From Candidatus Contendibacter sp. (GTDB lineage: Bacteria; Pseudomonadota; Gammaproteobacteria; Competibacterales; Competibacteraceae), in NCBI GenBank assembly GCA_029624675.1, contig JARSSP010000069.1, positions 1 to 50,956 of the forward strand: 50,956 nt of DNA, written 5' to 3'. The notes beneath the pieces are model-generated. The model ran no database searches and was not told the origin of the DNA. It worked only from the letters and a program-made list of their open reading frames with translations. Of this stretch, positions 7,814-15,911 are shown piece by piece. Every line of letters starts with the position of its first letter. Position 1 is the stretch's first letter. The translations under genes and the position numbers were made by a program.

Positions 7814-8620
7814 ATGATCGATCTCCACTGTCACCTCCTGCCTGGCGTCGACGACGGCGCCCCGGATCTCGCCGCCGCGCTGGCCATGGCCCGGATCGCC
7901 GTCACCGACGGCATTGAAGTCATCGCCTGCACCCCGCATATCTATCCGGGGATGTACGACAACGACGGTCCGGCCATTCGCGGGGCGGTGGCCGAGCTTC
8001 AGGTTCGGCTGGAGGAGGCCGGCATCCCGCTGCGGCTGACTCTAGGGGCCGATACCCATATCGCTCCCGATTTGGTGACTGGCCTGCGCGCGGGTCGAGT
8101 GCCGACCCTGGGCGACAGCCACTATTTCCTGCTGGAGCCGCCTCATCATGTCGCTCCACCCCGGCTGGCGGAAACCGTATTCGATCTACTGGCGGCTGGT
8201 TATGTGCCAGTAATCACCCATCCCGAGCGCCTGAGCTGGATCGAGGATCGTTACGAAACATTTGTGATGCTGACGCGCCAGGGCGCTTGGCTGCAAGTGA
8301 CCGCCGGAAGCTTGACCGGCCGCTTCGGCAAGGCAGCCCAGTATTGGGGCGAACGCCTGCTCGACGAAGGCTGGGTGCATATCCTGGCCACCGATTCGCA
8401 TGGTGTGGATCGGCGACCACCCCTGCTGGCCGAGGGCCGGAGAGCGGCGGAACGCTGGCTGGGCGCCGAGGAGGCGTATCATCTGGTGATAACCCGCCCG
8501 CAAGGTATACTCAATAATGTGGAATCTGAACGGTTGCCAGCGCCGCTGGCTCTAAACGCCGATGCCCATTTAACCCGCTCGAGCGGCTCCTGGTTGCGGC
8601 GACTGTTCGGGCGTGGCTGA
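7814..8620 (+). CDS. CpsB/CapC-type PHP-domain protein-tyrosine phosphatase
   Basis: A 268-residue manganese-dependent phosphatase of the CpsB/YwqE family, which removes phosphate from the tyrosine-rich tail of the partner BY-kinase. The N-terminus MIDLHCHLLPGVDDGA is the first metal motif. TPHIYPGMYDND, GADTHIAPD, THPERLSWI and ILATDSHGV supply the other PHP metal ligands in the expected order. It opens the operon that includes the Wza- and Wzc-like genes; the kinase two genes downstream has the tyrosine cluster that would be its substrate. Gram-negative systems more often use a Wzb-type low-molecular-weight phosphatase, so the PHP type is worth noting. Confidence 0.9.
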   Translation: MIDLHCHLLPGVDDGAPDLAAALAMARIAVTDGIEVIACTPHIYPGMYDNDGPAIRGAVAELQVRLEEAGIPLRLTLGADTHIAPDLVTGLRAGRVPTLGDSHYFLLEPPHHVAPPRLAETVFDLLAAGYVPVITHPERLSWIEDRYETFVMLTRQGAWLQVTAGSLTGRFGKAAQYWGERLLDEGWVHILATDSHGVDRRPPLLAEGRRAAERWLGAEEAYHLVITRPQGILNNVESERLPAPLALNADAHLTRSSGSWLRRLFGRG

Positions 8621-8665
8621 GTCTTCAATTTCCCCAAAATTAGATTTTTCGCGAGGTCAGTTCGT

Positions 8666-9421
8666 TTGCCAGCAGCAAAAAGGCGTTCATGGGCCCTGTT
8701 GTTGACGGCGCTGCTCGGCATCGCCGCCTGCGCCGGTCCCCCTTCCACCGACACGGCGGTTTCCTCGGCGTCTTCGACCCCAGCCCCAGCGGTTGCCACC
8801 GGATCGCCGACGTTCCCCACCGCCGGTTCGACGCCCGGTCCGCCCGGCATCCCTGTCGCCGCGTCGAATGATTACCGGATCGGCCCAGGAGATCTGCTGA
8901 AACTCGACGTGTTCGGGGTCGAAGCCCTGAGCAAACGTTCGGTCCGGGTCAACGCCAGCGGGCAAATTTCCCTGCCGCTGATCGGCGCCATCCAAGCGGG
9001 TGGTCAGACCGGCGAGCAACTGGCGGCCGACATCGCCGCCCGACTGGCCAAGGATTATTTGCAAAATCCCCAGGTCACCATCTTTATCGAGGAATTCACC
9101 AGCCAGCGGATCACGGTGACCGGCGCGGTCAAGACGCCGAACGTCTTTCCGCTCAAGGGGCGGACGACCTTGCTGCAAGTGGTGGCGCAGGCCGGCGGCG
9201 CGACCAGCGTGGCCAATCTTGGCGCGGTCAAGATTTTGCGCTCCGAACCGGACGGCACTCGCAAGACGCTGGAATACGACCTGGCCGCCATTCAAAACGG
9301 GGCGGCGCCGGATCCTGAGGTGCGCGGCGAGGATGTGGTCCAGGTCGAAACCTCGGCGCTTAAGGAGGCGGCCAAGCAAGCAACGGAGTTTATCCTGCCC
9401 TTCTGGATTTTCGCCCGCTAA
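8666..9421 (+). CDS. Polysaccharide export outer membrane lipoprotein, Wza-like
   Basis: A 251-residue lipoprotein. The N-terminus has a signal peptide with lipobox IAAC, followed by a Ser/Pro/Thr-rich linker. The polysaccharide export domain begins at YRIGPGDLLKLDVFG, and a SLBB-type domain follows at QRITVTGAVKTPNVFPLKG. Members form the outer-membrane channel for capsule or exopolysaccharide. It is shorter than E. coli Wza (379 residues) and carries one SLBB domain. The start is TTG at 8666 with GAGG about nine bases upstream; no in-frame ATG gives a signal peptide. It stands between the phosphatase and the co-polymerase/kinase genes. Confidence 0.9.
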   Translation: MPAAKRRSWALLLTALLGIAACAGPPSTDTAVSSASSTPAPAVATGSPTFPTAGSTPGPPGIPVAASNDYRIGPGDLLKLDVFGVEALSKRSVRVNASGQISLPLIGAIQAGGQTGEQLAADIAARLAKDYLQNPQVTIFIEEFTSQRITVTGAVKTPNVFPLKGRTTLLQVVAQAGGATSVANLGAVKILRSEPDGTRKTLEYDLAAIQNGAAPDPEVRGEDVVQVETSALKEAAKQATEFILPFWIFAR

Positions 9422-9465
9422 CCCGTTGCGGCGTTGTTGGCCTGCCTTATCCAAGGATTTGCCTT

Positions 9466-11784
9466 ATGAACACTCCCGAATTCCCCAAGCCTGTCGATCC
9501 CACTCCCGATCCGCGGTCACCGGGCCAGGCTTTGGCCGAGCGCCTGGCGGGTGTTCCCATACCGGCGCCACCTCTCCCATCCCCGATGACCGAGGAGGAG
9601 TCCGAAGAAGAGGCGCTCGACCTGCGCGAACTGTGGCGGATCGTTGTCAAGCGCCGCTGGACCATCATCATCTTTGCGCTGATCGTGGTGACCGCCGTGG
9701 TGACCGCCACCTTTCTGATGACGCCGATCTACCGCGCCAGCCTGACCCTGCAGATCGACCGAGAGGACATCAAGATCGTCAAGTCCGGGGAGGTGGCGCC
9801 GGAGGAGACCGAGTGGAACAGCCAGGAGTATTATCAGACTCAGTATGAATTATTGAAGAGCCGCAGCTTGGCCGCGCGAGTGGTCAACCAGATGGGGCTG
9901 GCCGATCTTCCCCCACCGCCGCCCCCGCCGCTGGCTCGATTTAAGGCGTGGCTGACCAGTTGGCTACCCAAGACTAGCGAGGCGCGGGAACCTGGGAAGC
10001 CCGTCTCGGAAACCGATCGGATCGAAGGTGCGATCGGTGGCTTCCTGGGGGGGCTGACTGTGGAGCCGGTGCGCAATTCGCGGCTGGTCAGACTGCATTA
10101 CGACAGTCCCGATCCCAAGCGGGCGTCCGTTATCCTCAATACATTAGTCAAGAATTACATCAACATGAGCATGGAGCGGCGCTTCGACGCCTCCACCTAC
10201 GCCCGCAATTTCCTGCAGGAGCGCTTGCAGCAGGTCAAGGTGAAGCTGGAGGATTCCGAACGGGAATTGGTGAAGTTCGCCCGTCAGGAGCAAATCATCA
10301 GCGTCGACGACAAGCAGAATACCGTTTCCCAAACCTTGGCGGCCACCAACGCCGCTCTGGCCGAGGCCGAGAAAAAGCGGATCACCGCCGAAGCCGAATA
10401 TCGGCAGATGGTGGGCGCTCGGAGCCAGGGACTGAACCAGATCCTAGGCAGTCCCATCATTCAGACCCTGAAAGAGACCAAGGCCAAGCTGGAGGCCCAG
10501 TATCAGGACAATCTCAGCATCTACAAGCCGGCCTATCCGACCATGGTGCAATTGCGTAACCAAATCGGCCAGGTCGACGCCCTGATCAATCAGGAAGTCA
10601 GCAATATCCGAGCGGCGGTGACCGCTAGCTACGAAACGGCCCGCGCCGAGGAAACTCTATTGCGCGGCCGGCTGGACCAGCTCAAGCAAGATATGCTGAG
10701 CTTGCAGGACCGCAGCATCCAGCTCAACATCCTGCGTCGCGAGGTGGACACCAACCGCCAGCTCTACGATGGCCTGCTGCAGCGCTTCAAGGAAGTCGGC
10801 GTGGCGGCTGGCATCGGCACCAACAACATCTCGGTGGTGGACGAGGCCAAGGTTCCAGGCGGGCCCTACAAGCCCAACCTGCGGTTGAACTCGCTGCTGG
10901 CGCTAGTGCTGGGCTTGTTGGGCGGCGTCGGGCTGGCTTTCCTGTTCGAGCATCTCGACGACACCTTCCGCCGGCCCGAGGAGGTGGAGAAATTGCTGGG
11001 GTTGCCGGTGCTGGGCGTGATTCCCAAGATTTTGCTGGCGCGCGGCGAAGGTCGGTCGATCGCGCTGGTCGGTCACGAGGATCCACGTTCGGCTTTCGCC
11101 GAGGCCTACCGTTCGGTGCGCACCGCCCTGCAATTTTCGACCGCTAGCGGTGTTCCCCGACTGTTGACCGTGACCAGCGCCATGACCGGCGAGGGCAAGA
11201 CCACCACGGCGCTGAGCCTGGCGATACAGTTCGCTCAGGCCGGCAAGCGGACGCTGTTGATCGAGGCCGACTTGCGCAGACCCTCGCTGCACCATGCCCT
11301 GAATCTCGACAATCAGGTGGGATTGACCAACTATCTGGCGGGCGGTAGCGCGCAACCGGTGGACATCGCCAAGCCCACCCACATTCCCAATCTGTTCGCC
11401 GTCCCGTCCGGGCCGTTGCCGCCCAACCCCGTCGATCTACTGTCATCGGCGCGGATGGTGGAATTGCTGAGTCTGGCCGCCGGCAAGTTCGATCAGGTCA
11501 TCCTCGACAGCCCGCCGCTGCTGGGCCTGGCCGACGCTGTGATCACCGGCAATCTATGCGAAGGGACGCTACTGACCGTGGAGATAGGGTCGACGCCGCG
11601 CGGTTACGCGCGAGGCGCGCTCAAACGCTTGCGCGGAGGACGGGTGCATGTGCTGGGTACCATTTTGACCAAGCTGGAGGCCCGGGCTGGCGCCTATGGT
11701 TATTACCGCAGCTATTACTACTACTATCACACGGGCTATTACGGCGAGGCCGCCGCGCCGGACGCCAAGAAGTTGCCGGCCTAG
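9466..11784 (+). CDS. Wzc-like polysaccharide co-polymerase and BY-family tyrosine kinase
   Basis: A 772-residue inner-membrane protein that sets chain length and links polymerisation to export. After a proline-rich cytosolic start, the first membrane helix (IIIFALIVVTAVVTATFLM) leads to a Wzz domain and a long periplasmic coiled coil. A second helix near residue 480 (LLALVLGLLGGVGLAFLF) is followed by the kinase: Walker A SAMTGEGKTTTA near 571, Walker A' LLIEADLRRPS, and Walker B QVILDSPPLLG. The C-terminus holds a tyrosine cluster, YGYYRSYYYYYHTGYYGE, the autophosphorylation site. The neighbouring phosphatase would reverse that modification. Confidence 0.93.
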   Translation: MNTPEFPKPVDPTPDPRSPGQALAERLAGVPIPAPPLPSPMTEEESEEEALDLRELWRIVVKRRWTIIIFALIVVTAVVTATFLMTPIYRASLTLQIDREDIKIVKSGEVAPEETEWNSQEYYQTQYELLKSRSLAARVVNQMGLADLPPPPPPPLARFKAWLTSWLPKTSEAREPGKPVSETDRIEGAIGGFLGGLTVEPVRNSRLVRLHYDSPDPKRASVILNTLVKNYINMSMERRFDASTYARNFLQERLQQVKVKLEDSERELVKFARQEQIISVDDKQNTVSQTLAATNAALAEAEKKRITAEAEYRQMVGARSQGLNQILGSPIIQTLKETKAKLEAQYQDNLSIYKPAYPTMVQLRNQIGQVDALINQEVSNIRAAVTASYETARAEETLLRGRLDQLKQDMLSLQDRSIQLNILRREVDTNRQLYDGLLQRFKEVGVAAGIGTNNISVVDEAKVPGGPYKPNLRLNSLLALVLGLLGGVGLAFLFEHLDDTFRRPEEVEKLLGLPVLGVIPKILLARGEGRSIALVGHEDPRSAFAEAYRSVRTALQFSTASGVPRLLTVTSAMTGEGKTTTALSLAIQFAQAGKRTLLIEADLRRPSLHHALNLDNQVGLTNYLAGGSAQPVDIAKPTHIPNLFAVPSGPLPPNPVDLLSSARMVELLSLAAGKFDQVILDSPPLLGLADAVITGNLCEGTLLTVEIGSTPRGYARGALKRLRGGRVHVLGTILTKLEARAGAYGYYRSYYYYYHTGYYGEAAAPDAKKLPA

Positions 11785-11813
11785 AGTGGGCATCGGGCGA
11801 GAGGCCGATAGCC

Positions 11814-13487
11814 GTGACCGATATCGTCGATCTGGCGCTCGCGTGCTATCGAAAGCCGCTGGAGTATCAGGACCGGTTCTCCCTCGCCGCTCCCCAGCCA
11901 GCCGGCATGGAGCGGCTATTGTGGTTGGCCAACGGTTCCCCGGAGACGCTTGAGGCGGAGGTGCGTCGAACCGGTGCTAGGCCCCAGGAACTGCGGAACG
12001 CGGCGCGATTCTGCGTCCAACAATGGTGTCTTGCCCGCGGCGCCGATCCCTATCGGGTGCTCGGCGTCGAACCCGGCGTTTCCCTGGAGCAGATCAAGGA
12101 GCATTACCGGCTGTTGATACGGTTGTTTCATCCCGATCGCGGCGCGGGCCGCGAAACCTGGACCGATCATTACGCCAGCCGGATCAACGAAGCCTGGGCG
12201 GTGCTGTCTCGGACGTCGGATCGCGCCCCGCTGGACAGCCGGTCCTACCCTTCTCATATTCCGATCCGAGATACCGTCCGTCCGGTGGCGGGACGGGTGG
12301 TCGAGCGCACCGGGCCGCTCTCCGCCCGCGATCAACCAGTGCGGCGGTTCCGGGCGCGGCGACGGTTGCCGCAATTGGTATGGGGCGGATTGGCGCTGGC
12401 GGTGCTGGCGGTACTGGGGGGCTTTTATCTGGATCGATTTTCGGTCGGCCAAGGTGGATTGGATCCGGCGGGCGCCGTCAGTTCCGCTGCTCCCGTCAGG
12501 GTGACGGCGATCTCGGAACCGGTCGCGGCGGCGGTGGAGCCGGGAGCGCTCGCCCCGCTCCTGGCCGCGCCGGATTGGCGGGCGTTGGAGCAGCGCGAGC
12601 AGGAGGTGCGGCGGCAAGCCGCCCAGCTTCGGGAACGGCGCGCGCAATGGGAACAAACCCACCAGCAACGGATCGTGGCCGAAGAGGCGTTGCTGGAGTC
12701 GATGCGGGCCGAGCGCGTCCGACTCGAGGCGCAGGTCAGGATGGAGCAAGCGCGGATGGAGCAGGCGCGGATGGAACAGGCGCGGGCCGAACGGCTGGCG
12801 GTCGAGCGGCAACGATTGGCGCGGCTGCAAGCTGAGCAGGCGCGAGTGGAACAGGTACGAACCGAGCGGGAGTTGGCGGAGCGGCAACGGCTGGATGCCT
12901 TGCAAGCCGAGCAGACCAAGGCTGAACGGCTGGCCGAGGAATTGCGGATCGAGCGGCAACGCCTGGAAAAGCTGAAGGCCGAACAGGCGAGGAACGAGCA
13001 AGCGAAAATGGAGCGGGCGCAAGCGGAGCGGCAGCGCCTGGAGGAACTGAAGGCCGAGCGAGCGCGGGCCGAGCAGGCGCGGCTGGAGGCGACGAATCGG
13101 GTGCCAGCGGTGCCCGTGGCGGTGGCCGGGGAAGACGACCTGACGGTCGGTGAGTTGGAAAGTCTGCTGAACCGCTATACCCAAGCTTACCAGCGAGGGG
13201 ATCTCAATGGCGTCATGGCGCTGTTCGCGACCGGCGCGCGTGGTCGTATCCAAGGGGACTACGCGACGCTGTTCACCACACACTATATCCGCAGCTTGTG
13301 GTTGCGCGATCTGCGCTGGCTGTATCGCGGCTCGTCCGCCAGCGGTTCCGGCCATTATGAGTTGAAGTTGCGGCGGCGCGATAATGGCGAATTGCGCCAA
13401 GTGGAGGGGAGCATTCGTTTCACCGTGCAAAAGCGGGACAGCCAAATACTCATCGAAACGATCGAGTACGATTGGCCGGAGAGTTGA
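11814..13487 (+). CDS. Membrane-anchored J-domain protein with long coiled coil
   Basis: A 557-residue protein with a GTG start. Residues 78-135 form a J domain (DPYRVLGVEPGVSLEQIKEH) with an intact HPD at 106-108, which in the family stimulates Hsp70 ATPase. One membrane helix lies at about 188-206. Next comes a Glu/Arg/Gln-rich coiled coil of roughly 180 residues (repeats such as ARMEQARMEQ) and a C-terminal NTF2/SnoaL-like domain (LESLLNRYTQAYQRGDLNGV). The J domain should face the cytoplasm and the coiled coil the periplasm. It lies 29 bases after the Wzc-like gene in the same direction. A role in folding or placing the export machine is inference. GAGAGG precedes the chosen start. Confidence 0.75.
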   Translation: MTDIVDLALACYRKPLEYQDRFSLAAPQPAGMERLLWLANGSPETLEAEVRRTGARPQELRNAARFCVQQWCLARGADPYRVLGVEPGVSLEQIKEHYRLLIRLFHPDRGAGRETWTDHYASRINEAWAVLSRTSDRAPLDSRSYPSHIPIRDTVRPVAGRVVERTGPLSARDQPVRRFRARRRLPQLVWGGLALAVLAVLGGFYLDRFSVGQGGLDPAGAVSSAAPVRVTAISEPVAAAVEPGALAPLLAAPDWRALEQREQEVRRQAAQLRERRAQWEQTHQQRIVAEEALLESMRAERVRLEAQVRMEQARMEQARMEQARAERLAVERQRLARLQAEQARVEQVRTERELAERQRLDALQAEQTKAERLAEELRIERQRLEKLKAEQARNEQAKMERAQAERQRLEELKAERARAEQARLEATNRVPAVPVAVAGEDDLTVGELESLLNRYTQAYQRGDLNGVMALFATGARGRIQGDYATLFTTHYIRSLWLRDLRWLYRGSSASGSGHYELKLRRRDNGELRQVEGSIRFTVQKRDSQILIETIEYDWPES

Positions 13488-13502
13488 CTTGGGCACCGCG
13501 AA

Positions 13503-14756
13503 ATGGCCATGAACGGGGCGTGGAGCGCGATGAAAGTCATCAAGGGCGCGGGATTGTTGCTCGCCGCCGGGCTCTTGGCCTGGCGGGCGTTGGTGACCAA
13601 CCTGGCCGATTATTACGCTGGCCAGGGGACGTCCGAAGCCGCCGTCGGCGCGCTGCGCTGGCGCGGCGACCAGCCGGCGGCGCTGTATCAGCGCGGCATG
13701 GCGTTGGCCGCGAGCGAACCGGTCGAGTCCGAACGGTTGTTGCGCGCGGCGGCCCGGGCCGATCCCACCGATGCGCTGGTGTATCTGGCCCTGGCCGAAC
13801 TGTGGGTCAAGGCCGGGCGGCAAGTGGCGGCCGCGCGACTGGTGGAAATCGCCGACGCGCTGGGCCCGTTGCGTAGTCTGGCGCTGGCTCGCTCAGCCGA
13901 GTTCTGGCTGGGGCAGGAGCGGCCGGATCGGGCGCTGGCCCACTGGCGCATGTTGTTGCGCACTCGGCCGGGGACCGCGGTCCACTTGTTTCCGCTATTG
14001 TTGCGGCTGGCCGAGGCTCCCGCCACCCAACCGTTGTTGCAACCCTTGCTGGCCGATCCGCCCGAGTGGTGGGACTCGTTTTTCGCCCACGCGGCCGCGA
14101 AGGCGGCCCGGCCGGAAACGGTGGTATCTTTGTACCAAAATCGCAATCGTCGCGGAACCTTGCCGTCCGTGGACGAACAGCGGGCGTATCTGGATCGCTT
14201 GTGGAAGGAAAACCGCTGGCTGGAGGCTTATCTGGCTTGGCTGAACGGCCTGGACGAGCGGCGGACCTGGGCGCTCGGCAATGTATACAATGGCAGTTTC
14301 GAAGCGCCGGTCACCCATATGGGTTTCGACTGGCGGATGTCGGCGCCTCGGGGAACGACGGTCGAAACCGTCGAAACCTATGGCGCGCGCGGCGGCAAGG
14401 CGCTGCATGTCGGTTTCAGCGGCGAGCGGGTGCATTTTCAGCATGTCTCGCAGTATCTATTCTTGGATGCCGGACGCTATCGGTTGCAAGGACGGGGACG
14501 GCCGGACGGCCTCCAGGCCGAGCGGGGGTTGCGCTGGCGAGTGCGTTGCGTTGGCGCCGTCGGCGCTCTGCTGGCCGAAAGCGAGTCGTTTGTGGGATCG
14601 GACGAATGGCGGAGTTTCGCGGTGGATTTTACCGTCCCCGATCGGGAATGCCCCGCGCAGTTGCTGCGGCTGGAACTGGATGGCCGAGTGGATTTGGATT
14701 TTGAGGCGCAAGGCGGAGTTTGGTTCGACGATCTAGCCGTCGTTCGTCAGAACTGA
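13503..14756 (+). CDS. TPR-containing membrane-anchored protein of the polysaccharide locus
   Basis: A 417-residue protein with an N-terminal membrane helix (GAGLLLAAGLLAWRALV). TPR-like helical repeats span about 50-180 (ALYQRGMALAASEPVESERL, DALVYLALAELWVKAGRQ). The C-terminal ~150 residues are beta-rich (NGSFEAPVTHMGFDWRM, ending FDDLAVVRQN), resembling a carbohydrate-binding jelly roll. Similar two-part proteins occur in exopolysaccharide loci of proteobacteria; their function is not established. In-frame ATGs at 13509 and 13530 are possible starts; GGAG just before 13530 makes that one plausible. Confidence 0.65.
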   Translation: MAMNGAWSAMKVIKGAGLLLAAGLLAWRALVTNLADYYAGQGTSEAAVGALRWRGDQPAALYQRGMALAASEPVESERLLRAAARADPTDALVYLALAELWVKAGRQVAAARLVEIADALGPLRSLALARSAEFWLGQERPDRALAHWRMLLRTRPGTAVHLFPLLLRLAEAPATQPLLQPLLADPPEWWDSFFAHAAAKAARPETVVSLYQNRNRRGTLPSVDEQRAYLDRLWKENRWLEAYLAWLNGLDERRTWALGNVYNGSFEAPVTHMGFDWRMSAPRGTTVETVETYGARGGKALHVGFSGERVHFQHVSQYLFLDAGRYRLQGRGRPDGLQAERGLRWRVRCVGAVGALLAESESFVGSDEWRSFAVDFTVPDRECPAQLLRLELDGRVDLDFEAQGGVWFDDLAVVRQN

Positions 14757-14903
14757 CCGCGCCGCCGCGTGGCCGGGGTTGGAAATTAACATATCTTTAA
14801 TATTGCTGATCGGTGGAGTTTTGTGGTAGTTAGCTGGTCCCATGATTAGGCGGGTGATGAACAATACGCCCGCCGCCGGTGACAGCGGATCGGGGGGTGA
14901 ATC

Positions 14904-15875
14904 ATGATGAAGCGATATGTGACCACAACTTTGATGGCGTGTCTGGCAGGGTACGCCGTCGGCGCCAGCGCGATGGAGCCGGCCGCCATGTTGCGGCAAC
15001 CCCAGGGCAGGGTGTTCGTCGGCCAGGGCAGCGCCATGACGCCGGCCCAGGATGGCATGCCCCTGTACACCGGCAACCGGGTGATCGCGGTTTCGGGCGG
15101 TCGGGCGGAGATCGCGTATGCGGAGGGTTGCGTCGTGGCGCTGCCGGAAAACAGCTTGTTGGCGGTGAAGGGAGCGGATCAATGCCGGTTGGGCCAGACT
15201 CAGATCCGCGCCACCGGCGGCTTCCAGAGTGCCCGAATCGGTCAGGCTCCGCCCGCAGCCGATGGCGTCATCGCGGATTTGAAGCGCCTGCAAGGTAGCG
15301 TGCTTCTCAACGAGGCGCCAGCATGGAACAACCAGAATGCCCATCGCGACGATCAAGTGGTGACTGAAAAGCAAAGCAAGGTGGCGGTGATGTTCCGGGC
15401 CTGCGAGGTAGACATGGGCTCCGGAGAGCAAGCCACGGTCAGCGAACTGCGGGAACGGTGCAAGTCGGGCGTTTTTCTGGCAAGCGGCGAGGATCCGAAC
15501 GCCGAGATCGCCATCATCAAGCGGCCGCAAGGCAGCGTCCTAATCGACCGCGGCGCGGCGCGGACCGATATGGGGGTCAAGGCCGGCAACCGGATCATCA
15601 CCGGCACGGGTAGCCGGGTGACGGTGGTTTTCAAGGGCTGCGAGGTCATCCTGGACGAGAACGAGAAGGACAGGATTGGGAACTTGGTGACCAAGTGCAA
15701 GGGCGGTTTGTGGACCGACGCGGGTGCGCCCGTCGGCGCGGGGATCGCGGGCGCGGGCGCGGGTGTCGGCATTGGCACGGGCGCGATCGTGATAGGCGGC
15801 GGTTTGGGCGTGGTCTTGATTGGAGCCATCGTGGCGGACCGCGGTGGCAATGAACCCCCCGCCAGCCCTCAATAG
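14904..15875 (+). CDS. Secreted protein with three FecR-like modules, each with a Cys pair
   Basis: A 323-residue protein with a signal peptide cut after GASA (about residue 23). Three related modules follow, starting near residues 29, 124 and 203. Each has the pattern (L/I)K/R-x-(L/P)QG-x-V, a stretch like GNRVI-(x)4-G-S/G-R, then a Cys-V core. Pairs Cys76/Cys94, Cys167/Cys186 and Cys246/Cys265 recur at the same place and could form one disulfide per module in the periplasm. The C-terminus is a Gly/Ala-rich hydrophobic segment, possibly a membrane anchor. The fold resembles FecR-type periplasmic domains. Gene order suggests a part in exopolysaccharide secretion; no function is known. GGGGGGTG precedes the ATG. 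Confidence 0.65.
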   Translation: MMKRYVTTTLMACLAGYAVGASAMEPAAMLRQPQGRVFVGQGSAMTPAQDGMPLYTGNRVIAVSGGRAEIAYAEGCVVALPENSLLAVKGADQCRLGQTQIRATGGFQSARIGQAPPAADGVIADLKRLQGSVLLNEAPAWNNQNAHRDDQVVTEKQSKVAVMFRACEVDMGSGEQATVSELRERCKSGVFLASGEDPNAEIAIIKRPQGSVLIDRGAARTDMGVKAGNRIITGTGSRVTVVFKGCEVILDENEKDRIGNLVTKCKGGLWTDAGAPVGAGIAGAGAGVGIGTGAIVIGGGLGVVLIGAIVADRGGNEPPASPQ

Positions 15876-15911
15876 AACACAAGGTTCGATAGTTCTTACT
15901 CTTGACTTATT

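Noticed and set aside
11916..13823. Long minus-strand frame opposite the J-domain gene (635 codons)
   Set aside because: It is a GC-driven shadow rich in Arg, Gln, Pro and His; the plus strand has clear J-domain and coiled-coil features.
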